A DNA stretch of 64,000 nt from Casuarius casuarius (GCA_003342895.1 PTFA01000020.1:7152651-7216650), one strand, 5' to 3'. Positions 14,001-26,900 are shown, counted from the stretch's first letter. Made by a program: numbers and translations. Notes: generated by a model not told the origin, from the letters alone.

Positions 14001-16873
14001 CCAGAATTTACTACTGAGCTGCACCAACAAATGCTCTCGCTTTCATGTAGGACATAACACACCTATATGACTTACTGCTGACTATAAAAAGTAGACTTAG
14101 TAGATAGTGCCATAAAATTCAGTTATAATCAATATGAAAGTTTTCACACCAAAGTAGTCACAATCTAGGAAGAGCTATAATGTCTTTAGGATAATGAAGT
14201 TAAGGCAACTATTGTATATTTTAAAATGATGTAAAATATTTTCCAAGATGCTATATGTTTATATCAGGTAACCAAAAAAAAATTTGAAAAAAAATATTTC
14301 TGAGTAAACAAATACAAAGTATTCAGCAGACAAAAGAATAGCTGACCTTTGCACTTTAAGACTTCAAAAACGACCTCTTTTCACATAACAAGCATATAGA
14401 GAACACTCAGGATACAGAGGACAAAAAGAGTTCCAAAAATCCCAAACCAAAGTCAATGAGTCAATGACAACAAGCAAATTTATAGGCAGCACTGACATCT
14501 AGTTGCAGCTTAATCTATACTGCAGCTAAAAATATTCTCAAACTGGAATACTGAAAAGTCTAATGCTGTTGCACTATCTCCTCAGATATATTTCAATATT
14601 AAACAATCAGGAAAAATCCCCCAGAAGCATGTACTATTTAGAATGTCACCTGCCTTATAGTCACGGTAAAAATTGCTGAATTTGGGTTGGGAATTTAAAA
14701 AAGTTCCCTCTAACTTAAAAAAAAAAAAAAAAAAAAAAAAACTACAACTACTGTCAAGGGGAAAAAGACCCAAAAGAAACAACTTTTAAACCAATTACTG
14801 TTTACGTAAGATCTACAATACCGTGTATTGGACTCATGAGACTACACAGTCATCCAGCATAAAGAATTTAACAGAAATTACTGAATTACTGAAACAGTAA
14901 AAACTTATTGCAGGCCCTGGCTATCAGTGATGTTAATGTAGCAAGAACACAGAAAAGACAGATAGACTACAGAAGAAGTTTCCCTCACCTCAATTATTAT
15001 TTATAATGGCTTGTTATATGCAGTAAGAATTAAAAATAAGAAAATGACTTAAGGTGAAAAATTGATACTGTGACTTAGAACGGACACTGTTTCATAACAC
15101 AGAAACAAGGTAAAGACAACACTCTCTAAAATGCATTGTTTCTTTTCTTCCAGAAGTTCTCACTTGCTTTTCCCAACTTAGTTCAGCTTTACTTCTCCAG
15201 TGCTCCCATGATGACTCACACTACATTTCATAAATAGTTTATCTAAAAATCTTCTTCACCTGTAAATTGGATTCTATTTCATTTTAAATCACTCACTTCC
15301 TTATTAAAAACAAATATATTTTAATCCAATGGGCAGCTAGCCCACAGTTAGCATTTTATACCACCTGTTCTTATAGCTATTTGTCTTATACAGCAAAAAA
15401 AAAAAGCGCTAATGATTGTTACTAGAAATAGACTTCATGATAAATTACACCTGACTTTTTAATCAAAGAATGGAACAAAATAAAAACAATCATACAAAGC
15501 ATGAAGGACAAAACCAAACCGATTCTCAAAACTTCCTATTCCCACTCCATACTCTATTAACTTAGACCGAAGTTTTCTCAACATTCCTTAAAAGAGAAAA
15601 CGGCAGAATTTGTATTGCTCTAATCAACAGGGATCTACAGCAGGGTCTAGACCACTACAGAGTCTCACATTTCTTTTTTGCAGATAGGCACAACCTCTCT
15701 AAGAATGGTGGACAATGATCTTCTGGAATATGAAACTCTCCAAGTAAAGGAAAGAAACAAACCTCGTTCTGGGACAAATTCTTCAGCAGTGTAATTACCA
15801 GAAAAGGTGATGGCTAGAGAATACAGCTCCAGCCATCCTTTCTTTTTTTTTCCTCTCCCCTATTTTTTTTAAGGTGACATCACTGCATTTCTTTATTCTA
15901 CTAATGTGTGAGACGATGCCTATCAGTGTAAGTCCCTCAGAAAGGCTGTGGCCAAGGACACCTTGTTCCTAGATCCTTGCGGCTTTTAGGCATGGCATGG
16001 CATTTTTAGGCATAGAATTCAGCAACTGCTGAATTCTGAGGTGCCCTGGACCTTTGAACCCAAGGTCTATGGGGAACACTAGGATTCAAAACAAAACAAA
16101 ACCCTGAAATGGAGGCAATTCCAGGAAAAACAGCATACATTTTCAGGGTTACAGTTAACTAATGAATATACTTGTGCTATTAAGTAGTGGGGCAGAGTAG
16201 CTACCGAGAGACCAGTACTCATCCAGAGAGAGACAAGTGTCTGGACACAAATACATGTGAGGAGAACTGAGTGCAACTGACTGGGTAGCCATGCAGGCGT
16301 GCGCAAGAGGAAAATGGCTCGAAAGAACTATGGCTGTGCTATATTTCAGCTTAATTCTCTCAGTCATTAAGTACAGTAATTTTTTTTCCAAGCTCAGTTT
16401 TATTCATCATATTTTGAGGTTCAAAAGTGTATTCTGCTCAAATAAAGAAAAAAAAAAATCTTGTTTTTCATCTGAAAAAGTATATTTTCAAGGAACTATA
16501 CTCATATATATGCAATATAATACCTGCTAATAGGAAATAACTTCTTGCAGTTCTTGAAAGGGTTTTGAAAACTTAGGATGAATTATCTACCTTGTATATA
16601 ATACATTTCCCATTTTACTTTTTTAAAAAAAATTACAAAACTTTTCTAAGAGCAAGTTTCCTTGCCTTGATTTTTGCATTTTTAAATATTGTAACAAAGC
16701 AAACATAATTTTTTGCCTTGGGATAGCTGATTGAAGCTATTCACAGTAAAAATGTTACTCTGCAAGAAAAGAGGCACCTACCTTGCAAAGTCTAATGCCG
16801 GGCAAACCGTCTGCTCTATGAAGGTGGGATGCACATGTGGCCTTTGTACGATCACGGGAGGCAACATACTCAT
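10920..16873 (-). CDS. small unidentified minus-strand gene, spliced, 88 aa (124 aa with upstream start)
   Basis: Three coding exons join in frame: 16873-16782 from an ATG, 12850-12767, and 11010-10920 ending in TAG. The junction phases (2/2, then 2/2) agree, and every intron end has a good site: donors GTAGGT and GTAAGT, acceptors with T-rich tracts ending CTTTAG, AATTTAG and CCCCAG. The predicted protein starts MSMLPPVIVQRPHVHPTF, has an acidic/basic middle (KDKDGIDDYLAKNIKGLSKQ) and ends QEVTAILGRP. I see no transmembrane segment and recognise no catalytic motif or family. A first exon ending at 19632 connects in phase and could add 36 residues with a basic, presequence-like start. Promoter: the shared CpG island near 20 kb. 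The exon chain is read from sequence; its translation in vivo is inferred, and a further alternative 3' exon cannot be excluded. Confidence 0.55.
12767..12850 (-). CDS. internal coding exon of the minus-strand gene
   Basis: An 84-base exon is bounded by an AATTTAG acceptor and a perfect GTAAGT donor on the minus strand. It is open only in the frame reading VHLIKDKDGIDDYLAKNIKG and LSKQEAA, with codon choice typical of real coding sequence. It receives phase 2 from the exon at 16782 (completing an Arg codon) and leaves in phase 2 (completing an Ala codon). This is the most protein-like piece of the gene and one of the strongest coding calls in the window. Confidence 0.75.
13628..13653. repeat. 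poly(T) run, 26 bases
   Basis: An uninterrupted run of T. It could be the tail of a decayed minus-strand retroposed sequence, but I recognise no SINE or LINE body beside it. Confidence 0.8.
13742..13800. repeat. two-copy tandem duplication, period 31
   Basis: The unit gtctgtattaccctgctatc plus ttacagggtaa is followed directly by a second copy differing at two positions and lacking the last bases. It lies in intron 2 of the minus-strand gene (between the exons at 16782 and 12850). Local duplication by slippage or unequal pairing is the simplest reading. Confidence 0.85.
14717..14741. repeat. poly(A) run, 25 bases
   Basis: Uninterrupted A run in the same intron as the T run at 13628. No retroposon body was recognised upstream. 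Confidence 0.8.
16014..16037. repeat. short perfect palindrome
   Basis: AGAATTCAGCA and its exact reverse complement are separated by two bases, giving an 11-bp stem. It sits just after the repeated word ggcatggcatggcat. No known site type is recognised. Confidence 0.7.
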
Positions 16874-16878
16874 TTTAA
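16782..16878 (-). CDS. exon 2 of the minus-strand gene, likely with the start codon
   Basis: A 97-base exon follows a strong acceptor (repeated GTTT units then CCTTTAG) and ends at a GTAGGT donor. It contains ATG at 16873, preceded by AAA (A at -3), opening the frame MSMLPPVIVQRPHVHPTF...CPALDFA. The exon enters in phase 1, which matches the exon 1 donor at 19632. The reading frame is therefore also open upstream through exon 1. The start is either here or at 19734. Confidence 0.7.
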
Positions 16879-19489
16879 CTAAAGGAAACAAACAAACAAA
16901 ACCCACATTATTTGAAACCCTGTCTTCACAGTGATCCAGTTTCTTATCCTTCTTCTGCTGATTCTCAGTAAACTCTTTCATTTCCATTGCATCATGTGTA
17001 AAACTGAGCTCCAGTTCCACACAAATCTTTTCAGGCCTCAGCATTACTTCACTAGGACATAATGCGTAGGAACGGTTACGATATTCCTTTCAATGGCTTT
17101 CTCTACTTCACTGGGATGCTCTTGATTTGCAGAGGTGTAACTGTTTCAAGAGAGTTGCATGTGATTCCCTATGCTTCCCCAAGCTATTTAGGTCTCAAGT
17201 ATGAATAATATTTTATTAAATTAATACATACAGTGGAGAAATGATTGATCATGTGGTGTGTGGTACAACAACAGGCATTATATTAACATTCAAAATAATA
17301 AATAATTGTAATAGTAACAACCATTTGAATAAAAATCATAACTAGCACTATACTTACAACACAGGATTTTAGTTAGAACAAAAGCAGAAAGCCCCACAGT
17401 TATGTAGAATAGTCTAGCTTGTCATTTTGAAATACATAAATGCTAATAGGACTTTTTTGTCATATAGAGCTACTGTGTTTTTTCCCCAAGTATTCAGTCT
17501 ACACTTCCTACCATTAGAGTTTCAGCTGCCAGTTCCTTCATTTTGCATGTCTGTGATCTGAGGACGTTAGCAGCAGGAGCACCCTTACTTTTAAATTTGG
17601 TTTAATGTAGGTATTGCATGCCCTGCTGGTAGGCCTCAAGGCACAAACTTTTAATAGGGATGGGAAAACAGAATAAAAAGGGGGAGGGGGAAGTTAACTA
17701 TTTGTTACATTTATGAAAGGAAATTTATTTTGCAGAAATAAATGATTGATACCAATCAATTTGATACTGAACTACATTAAAAGGCAAGCATAGTATTTTA
17801 TAAATTAGTCTTTCTAGAAAGAAAAGCCATCTCATTGTTGAAATATTTCACTACAGTTATTGCAGAGTAATTTTTTTTATTCTATTACTTAGAATAGAAT
17901 AGCAACAGACAACTACTGGTTGAAAAGATAACATTATATGAAATTTACTTTTTGAGTCATTCCTTTAAAATTTAGTACTAATGATAACATTTGTTACAGA
18001 ATGAAAAATATTACCTATAAACAAACTAATTTACAATTGGAGTTAAGATTTTATGCAAGTGTGTAATGGAAAAAAATAATTAGAATAAAAAAGTATGGGT
18101 AATTAATCACTATCAAAGATTATACATCTTACAAAGAATGGCTGGTTTGTATCCAGAAGCAATATAGAAAAAGAAATCTCTTTTTAGGAAGATGCTATTC
18201 AGTGAGAAATAGTAATAAAAGTTTGGAACAACAGTATCAAAGATCAGACAAGATGCAAAACCTTCTACAAGTCTCTTATTTTTAAGGCACAGAGTGACCA
18301 AAAGCAAGGAGATCATGTTGTAACAGCAGGTGTTGAGCCTGGCAGGCAGGACAGCTGACCGTCTGCAGCAGTGCGGTAGAGAAGGTGTGTGCAGGCACTG
18401 AAAGGAGGCCTGGAAAGGCCTGGTAAAGGCACTCTAACCATCAGGAGCTATTGACAGCTCAGTGTACTTTGTAGCATGCCCCAAGTCTCAGGCTCCTGGC
18501 TGCTCCCATAATGGACCAGGCTGGAGCATACAGTAGCTCTTCTCTGGCCCACACACTCTGGGTTCCCACCCCATAAAAATCAAGCATGTCATGAGACAGA
18601 TCGGTGTGCACGCAGGTCTCATGCCAGCATGAAGCACATATGCAGAAGTTCTCCTGACCAATGACTTACAAAGATTAAAACTATTGCCCCGACTTCTATT
18701 TCATAGTCAGGGTTTGCTTCAATTGAATATCTACTTCATTTTAATTTCAGAGGTAGGAGGTTGTTTCTGCATTGAAATGGCTGGTGGTTTTTTCTTACTT
18801 CCAAAAGATAATCTACATGTAAACTACAACCACAGAAACACAGAAGATATCAGCGATGCATCCTTCAGAAACGTGCTATTACATTCTCACAAATTTCTCT
18901 GCTGATGATTTAAAGACTGGTAAATCTTACTACTTTTTTAAGGTCCAAGCCGCATCATGTATACGTACAGCAAGTCCAACGCTCACAGAATTCAGTAAAA
19001 GACCAGACAGTGCAGTTTGTTTCTAAAGAAGCGCTATCCCCAGTTCCTCCAGAAAACAGTGGGAATCTTCCCGCAGGCTGGAATCCCTCCAAAGTCCACA
19101 GAAGCAAACAGGAAAATGCCAACTGACTGCAACGGCCTTTCCTGGCGTGTTTTGGAAATTCCATTCTTTGCAGCCCAAGTCTTCCCATGCATTTTCTGAG
19201 GCAAGTGTAAATCTGACTTGAAGCTGTGAATTTCCCAGGAAGGAAAAGAGCCTAGGAATCAGACATGGCTATGCCCAGCTATCTTTGTGGATGTCAGAGC
19301 ACGACTTACAACCAAGCCTTCATTATTCTCAAAGCACTGACATGATGGGAGTGAAAACTCAACACATTTTAAAAATCCATAAAGTCAGGAAGTGATGCAA
19401 TTAATTCCAAATAACCTGGATGACATCACGGCCCAAACCAGCATTATTTTTCCTCGTGCTCAACCCATCTGTTGTGAATCTCTGCCAGC

Positions 19490-20560
19490 CTTACGGCTGT
19501 CCACCTCCGGCTACAAGAGGCAAACAGCCCTCAAGCGGGGCCTTACAACCTAAGGGAGAAACATATTTTTAGCCACCCACCCAAGCTCCGTACCCTGAAC
19601 CCTCGACTCCGGTACAGCGAGGCAGCCTCACCTGCGAAAGGCCGCCCAACCTGACCGACCGCTGAGGGGAAGGCGCCTCTCCCCCAGGCCGGGGCGGGGC
19701 TAGAGAGCCGCCGCCGCCACCCGCGGGCGCCCAACGGCCGCTTAACGGCCGCCTCGCTCCCCGGGCGCCGCGCGGGCGGGGGAGGGGTCCCCGCGCCGGC
19801 CTCGTGGGCCGCCTCGCGCGGCGGAACGGCCCGTTTTCCCCATTTACGCCTTAAAAACTGGCAGCGTTGTCCCCCGCCCCTCCCCCCGACGGCTCCCCCT
19901 TTGCCTCAGCCCCTCACCGTCCCGCAGGGCGCCGCGGCCGGCGGCGGCCCCGCGGGGCCCGGCCATGCTCCGCCGCCGCCGCCTGCCGCCTCGGCGGGAC
20001 GCCCGCGGCCTCGCCATGGCAACGGGGGCGGGCGGCGCCGGGGCCGCCCCGCCGCGCCCCCGCCGCCGCCTTCGCCCAGGCCGGCGTCGCCAGGCGCCGC
20101 CGCCCCCGGAGCCTGCGGCCAGCCGAGGTGCGGGCGCTGGGGAGCTGCTGGCGGAGAGGCGCTCAGACCAAAGCGGGACGGAGCTGGCGGGCGGGCGCGG
20201 TGCGAAGGCGCCCGCAAAAATAAGAGGGGCGCGGGCGCTGGGCGGAGAGGGCAGGCGGGAGCAGCCCGAGCGGGGCCGCGGCGGCGGTCTGGGGACACGT
20301 CCCTACCTCAGGCTTGGCCAAGCAGCCGGTGGCCGCGGGGGGAGCGAGAGGCTCCGCGGTTTGTTTGTGGCAGAGGCCCGCGGGCCGGGCGAGCCGCGAG
20401 GTCGGGTTGAGACCATGGAAAACGCGGAAGCAGCGAGAAATCAGCACGGCTCGAGGTTTCCAGCATTGGCGTGTCCTCGGTGCCCAAACCGGGGGGGACA
20501 TTTCCGAAGACCTCGCTGGCTGGATGGAAGCGGGCGCCGTGACTGATACTCCTCCATCCC
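19490..20560. promoter_or_regulatory. large CpG island, likely bidirectional promoter
   Basis: More than 1 kb is extremely GC- and CpG-rich, with repeated CCGCC, GGCGG and GGGGCGGGG (Sp1-like) words, in an AT-rich landscape. A minus-strand donor at 19632 and a plus-strand coding exon at 20855 flank it, so it sits where two head-to-head genes would both start. There is no TATA box, as usual for such promoters. Long Arg/Pro/Ala-rich frames across it on both strands are composition artefacts. The plus-strand first exon, probably untranslated, should end within it; candidate donors are visible but I cannot choose among them. Confidence 0.75.
19632..19734 (-). CDS. candidate first exon of the minus-strand gene, with alternative upstream start
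   Basis: Inside the CpG island a near-perfect donor (CAG|GTGAGG) on the minus strand ends an exon at 19632. An ATG at 19734 opens 34 codons (MGARGWRRRLSSPAPAWG...) that join in phase to exon 2, adding Val-Lys at the junction. This leader has several Arg, many Ser/Ala/Gly and no Asp or Glu, the composition of a mitochondrial targeting presequence. The same composition is also expected from GC-rich 5' UTR, so whether it is translated is uncertain. The transcript start should lie somewhat further right in the island. Confidence 0.45.
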
Positions 20561-20854
20561 GTCTGTAAGGGAAATCAGATACGCTCACAAAAAACCGTTC
20601 AACTACCCATTGTAGAAAGACGTTTGTTAGGAAATCAATATACTTAAGCTAACTGAAAGGTGTATTTTTAAGACACAAGCTTTTGATTGCCTTCTTGGAG
20701 CTCAAGTGGGATTGTCTCTAAAAGCCAGATAATTTCCGAAGTAGGCAAGCAAGGAATCAGTGGCACTGTCATACTGATACTAGTAAGGGTGCTTTGTGGG
20801 CCGCCTCTTGGGTTGTAGATGCACGCTTACGGAGAACAGGCTTTTTTCTTTCAG

Positions 20855-20928
20855 GACCTCCCAGGCATGCTTCAGGTCTTTCGAGCAATGGAAGACAGGA
20901 AGCGGAAAATCCTGGAGTTAATCTCTAG
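20855..20928 (+). CDS. first coding exon of the plus-strand gene
   Basis: A strong acceptor (cttttttctttcag) and a consensus donor (AG|GTAAGT) bound 74 bases just outside the CpG island. Only one frame is open; it contains ATG at 20867 and a second ATG at 20888 in better context (gcaATGg). The translation from the second start is MEDRKRKILELIS. The other two frames stop before the donor, so coding must begin in this exon or enter in phase 0. The exon leaves in phase 2. Confidence 0.75.
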
Positions 20929-23900
20929 GTAAGTGGCACACCGTAAAAGGTTTTGGTTTGTGGAATATTTGTCACTTTATGTTGATGAGAGCATGCTGCC
21001 CAGTTTACTGCGATGGCAGAGGAACTATCCTTCTAAAGGACTGATCAGCTAGGGAGTCTGGGTGTTTATAAGACATGGAAATAGGGAAAAGGAACAAATG
21101 AGCTTTTGCTAAATGCAAACCAAAACGATAAAAGAAACCATAATCGAGATGTTAAAAAATACAAGGAGCAGAGATTTTTCAGTAGCCTGTATTCCGTTGC
21201 TGGAAACCTGACACCAGCAGAAGAGGTCATTTTTAGCACAGATTTGACCTGGTTGTTATTGCTAAAACTGTCTGGAAAACTGGAATGTCAAAATCAATGG
21301 TTATAATCTATTTTGGAAGGATCAAGTGGACAGAAAGCACTTCATCAAAAATGGCATTACCTGTTTCTGAGTTGATGGCAATCGGAAGCAAATGATCTTG
21401 AGTGTTTATGGGTCAGTGTTCTAACGGATAAGTCAGAAGCTGACAGGGTACTTAGCTGATATCAAATCACACTAGAGAACAGCATGACCTATGCCTTACC
21501 CACCTACAACATATAGGGAAAACACTGCTGTACTGTGGTATGCTTCAAATGAGTGACATATGCTGCCAATGTTAAAATGTCCTTGGAATTTGAAAACATT
21601 TTAAATGCCAATTTCCTAACTCAAAAAGTGTTGCATTCAACACAGGGGAATTTTATATTAGACCTCATCTTGACAGATAAAAAGGAATTGATCACAGAAC
21701 TAAAAATTAGTCATAGCTTAAGTTTAAGGGATCATGATTTCATCACATTTGTTATGTGCAAACAGAATTAAGTCCAAACCAGTAATATATATACTTGGTG
21801 CTTTGAAAGGACTAATTTTATAAAGGTGAAAACAATTACAAGGTAAATCAGTTGGGAGAAAGAATTTAAACTGAAATGAGAGAATGATAATTGGAAATGG
21901 TTTAAGAATGCTAGCCTAGATGCCCCCAAAGCCATAATCCCACAACTAAGAAGGAATATATTTGTTGAAGAGCCAGTGTGGTTTATGAGGAAAACGTACA
22001 TGACATAGAAGAGGGAATGTAGTATTATACATATAAATTGGAACCTCGGAATTGTTGAAAATTACTATGGGAAGCAAAAGGTTATAAGGGAAAATATATA
22101 TGGTCAACAGAGTTAAAATGAGGCAAAGGAAAGATTTTTTTTCAAGTACAGAGCATAGAAATATGATCTGAACAGCAATAAGACCCGTCAGCAGCTGAAA
22201 ATGACAGCTTTAGTCAAAAATTTGGAATGCTAAAATATATACATATTTCTTTTGTGCATTTGGGAAGATGGCAGATGATGTAGTTATGTTGTATGGTATT
22301 GAAGAATTTTTTTTTCAAATGATAATGTAGGAGGATGGTTCAACTTCAATTACTAAAAGAAACCTCTGGCATCAGAGAGTTTTGAATGAACATCTCAAGA
22401 AGCTCTATATACTATCAGTGTTCATTTTCAGCAGGTCTTGGAACACTAAGACATGTACATAAAGAGGCTAAAGCTAATAGTCTTCTAAAACTTTCAAAAA
22501 ATAAATAGGATAATAGTAGTTTACATGAACACAACATCGGTCACAAGCCAAATACAGGACAGCCAATATAAGATTCAGTTAATTAAGAATTTAAAAGAGG
22601 ACAGATAATTCCAATTAACATGGGCTTCTGCTAAAAAAACAGATCCTAGCAAATGGATTTTGTTTTGTTAATGAGATTGCAAGTATCACATATGGATTAA
22701 TTTGATTATACCAGAGTAAAGCATTTGCCTTATTATCATACAGCTTTTTGCATGAAGCACTACAATGACACAAGTATTTGTGTACTATACCTAAACTTAC
22801 AAAGAAAACTTACAAAAACTGAAAAAGATAAAACATGAGATTGAAAGTTACCAGCAATTTTCTGGAAAAATATCTTGAAAAATTATCTTGAATACTTTAC
22901 AAGCAGTCATTTTACACCGTGGGGAAGAGACTTCTGCATTAAGCATATATAATTAATTTGACTTGGACGCAAAGTAAGAATTTTTTTCTGGAGACGTTTT
23001 ACATGTTCAAAGGATCCTGCATGCCAAACAATATATAACTTACAGAGGACACTCTTTAACAAAGAATCAAAGGCAGTCTACATCTGTGTATATATAAGGA
23101 GGCAGTAGCCTTTCTGTGGTTAAGGGTGAAACCAACTCCTATTACAAAGCTGTGTTGTAGCACCAATATAACTTACCTAGAAATGTTTGGCCTGAAAGTC
23201 CTGAAGGGAAAAAGTGTCTATTCATGAAGAAAAATATTTTTCATTGCTAACATTTTTTGTTATCACTGGGTTAGGTCTTCTTCCAATTCTATAAGCACTG
23301 ATAGTATCTAAGGAATATTGCTATTAGGAGATCAACTTTGCAATAACTGTTTGTGTACCTGAAAAATTCATTTGCTTAAGCAAAATTTTGTGTTCAGATG
23401 TTGTCTTATTCGAGTATCTAATCTGTAGATGCAAAAAGTGCAATATATTGATCATTGTATGTAGCTGTTGCCCTTAGGAAATGTGTCTGTGCAACTTTAA
23501 TGGTTGGCTGAAAATGTGATTGTTAATATACTGTCTATGTTTAGATGCAGCAACGCCAAAAACTTACCAGAGCATACTGGATACTGCTCATAAAACTAGT
23601 TAAGAATCTGTGAGCTATTACTTTTAACTATATTTAATAAAAATATGAATAGGCATTACAGTTCATAAAAGACAGTGTAATGATCCTTGCAGGTATTGAA
23701 ATTGCATAGGACACCCCTCATCTTCGAATGATCCCTCTGCTTCCTATGGAAAATACAGGGGGGAGCATCATATTACACAAGCCTGTTCTACTCCTCCATC
23801 TTTGCCCCCTCGTAGTTTTGATTTTTCCCATTACCTGTTACCTGTCCACCACAACAATCAAGACTGTAATGTCCCCACTCCTCCACTGTAGAAGGGAGGA

Positions 23901-26900
23901 TAGAGAAAGGGACTTGGGGAAAACTAAAGTGATCATGGAGAACAATAAATGAAAAAAGGGGGAAGAGAAAAGGCCAGAGGGTCAAAAATACAAAAATAGG
24001 AGCAAGGCAGCACTGAGCATGCTACCAGGGCAGGAATCCCTGTTCCTTGATGTGTACAAAGAGCCAGTGCAGGCTGTGGTGGGGTGCGTGTGGAGTGTGG
24101 AGACATGACAAGGTGATGGAACAGAAATAACCTCCTGAGTGTCTGGGATTTCTTTCATCAAACTGCCTCCTCTGGGACCAGGGCCAGATTTAGGAGGAGG
24201 TAAATGAGAAAATTCTGCAACTCAGACCTTGGATGGCATACTAAACCAGACATTGGTTTGGGACAAACTTTAAAGTTGTATCTGTTACTAGCGTTGTTTT
24301 TCATACCAAACGAGATATACAGAAACATTAGAAAAACAAAGAATTTCTGCAGACAAATCCTGGAAGTTTGGCAGTCAGTACTTCTAACCTCAATTTAAAA
24401 TGTTTCATATGAACTTTCTTTAAAACAAAAGAGCTACAAAGCTGTCATGTCTCAAAAAAGATATATCTTTCAGTAAAATGATTCATTTTGCCCATGCACC
24501 TTTTCCTTAAAAATGCTGTTTCTGTCTCACATGTATGTTTTTCTGATGTTCCTGTATTAGTGGAAAGAATAACTTAGTGTTCTATGCAGTTAACATAGGC
24601 CAGGTACTACCAGCAACTGTTTCCCCTTACACACATACAGAACCACTTCCTTGAGCAGGGTATAAACACAGAGCCATCACAAATAGAGGTCCTGATAAAG
24701 GTAGGAATTAGCTATTTCACCAAATCTGTTTTATTGCAAGGAAGGATCTGCCAGACAGGCTTGGGTACTGCTTTTTTGACAGCAGTAATGTATACTTGCA
24801 ATATAAAAGTTAACCTTTACTATAAGATCCATCATTTTTAATTTTAGAGGCAGTTGTAATACATAACTAAACTGTCTGATTTGCATCTGATTTTTTCTTT
24901 ACAGCAAATACCTATTTAGATCTGAAAAAGTAGTATCATACCGACTGAAGATTTCTAATGTGGGGCTTGCATCTTGTTTAACCAACCTTAGCAATGTCTC
25001 TACCTCATGTATCTCCTTTTTTAGCTTTCTATTTGAATGATGAAATGGAGACAGCAGCGCTGATGAAGATCAAACAACTTACAGAGTAGGAACTACTATA
25101 AGAATCTCTAGTCTTGCTATTCATTATATACATATTATGCGTCAATATACCAGATTGTTGTCAAGTTCCACTGCTGGCATAATAGGCTCAGGAAAGAGCC
25201 AAATATTTGTAAGAGAACTCAAGTCTCCAAAATCTTTGTTCTACTGTTCTTGTCATGTTTCATCTCACTGTAGCATGCAGCTGGTATTTAGATGCAAGTG
25301 TTCCACAGTAATATTAGAGCGAAAGGATTAGACTATGAGCTTTCATTTTATCAGGCTTTCCATTTCTCTTTGCTTATGTCAGTTTAAACACTATAATAGG
25401 AAACTAGACAAAATGGGATGGTGCTATGCTACTCTAACATGCTGGGGAGCATTTATTTATATAAATTGTTCTATTCACTTCAAATGAAATCCCTCATACG
25501 AGTAAAAACTTAATCACATAAGTAAACTTTTTTCAGTTTAGCCCTAAACAAATAGTTCTAAGGGCTGATAAGGATAAACATAATTATGGTTTACTAAAAT
25601 AAACTATGGTAATTTCAATAACAATTTCGTATTAATGTTATGAAGGTATGGAATGTGCCATGGTAGTAATGGGGACTAGGGAAGAAGATATGCAACAAAA
25701 GATGAGAGGAGGGGTTTTTTTCTTTATTTTTGCAAAAATAACATTTCCTCTGCCATTGAAATAAGGGCTACAATGGGCAAAAATCTCTCCTCTTCCGAGC
25801 TCATTGTTCTGCAGGCCTAGAGATTTGAGTTTTATGTCATTAAAAAGAGGATATAAATATTTATTTGTAGTCCTAGAAGGTCCAGAGATATTGCACTTCA
25901 ATGTTATGGCTATCACAAATAATTTTTTGGGCTGCTCTAAACAAACTATTTGGATTTTCCTGTTTCTCCGAGTCCATATTGGTTGGATTCATGGTAACCT
26001 AACACATCTCAGAAACGTTTAGACCAGTATTTCTTTAACCTGAGAGATATCTACAGAATAAGTTAAGAGGTGGGATAGTATAAAGGTTCTATTAGCATTT
26101 GTTTGAGATCACCTATGAAGCTTACTCATGAATGCTAGAGCTGCAAATAATACTGCTTTCCAAAACTCATCATAAGTCTTTTATATCACACCATTGTAGG
26201 CACTATGTTCTACATGTATTACAGAGAAAACTGCCCCAGGATTAAAAAATTTTAGAAACATTTATTCTGAACATTTTCTTATGGTCATCCATCTGTAAAG
26301 CTATGCATACTAGTTATCAAGAATCTAGTGATATACAGCACAGAAGGAACCTTAGAAATGAACAAAATTGACCCAACATACACTTTGTATGTAATTGCAA
26401 AAATCTTTGAAGTCACTTCTCTCAGATCTTCAAAAACAAACAAAAAGGTTGTAAGTTAATTTTAAGAAGCCTAAATAATGAGTAGATTTTAGAGAAGTAG
26501 CTTTAGGTTTTAAAAATGTCAGTCAATATATAGGATCCTGTCAACCTCTAAGAGGGGAAAATCTCCTGTCCCTCTTCCTCCCTCTGCCTCTCCCTTCCTT
26601 TCTCTACTTCTCTCTTCCTCATAAAACTTTTGTTTTGGAAAGTTGTGTTCAGTGGACAAAAGTCAAGCATATCGGTCAAAGTCTTGATAAATACAGGAAT
26701 TTCATAGCCAAACAATTTATTACAATCCGCTTCAATTTATCCTTTTTTTTGTGATTGCTTGCCTGAATTCGGGTATTATTTATAGGCATGCATCATCTAC
26801 TGAAACATTTGTAACATTATCAACGTACTTGCTTTAGCTTGTTTAGAAAACTTGTCTAGAAAGATTTACTTAAAAAGTTAATCACATACCCTCACTGACT

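Noticed and set aside
16883..17044. Minus-strand frame continuing upstream of exon 2 (MLRPEKICVELELSFTH...)
   Set aside because: It is open and looks moderately protein-like, but it reads straight through a strong polypyrimidine acceptor and has no good upstream acceptor; treated as intron. The exon 1 donor at 19632 fits exon 2 better.
19867..20546. Several long open frames on both strands in the CpG island
   Set aside because: Arg/Pro/Ala/Gly composition in all frames is what GC-rich DNA gives by chance, and none of those examined connects in phase to the plus-strand exon at 20855.
24904..25040. Plus-strand open stretch after a strong acceptor (ttttttctttacag)
   Set aside because: The frame runs on without a good donor, and the peptide is not clearly protein-like. 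The exons at 20855 and 27116 join directly in phase without it.
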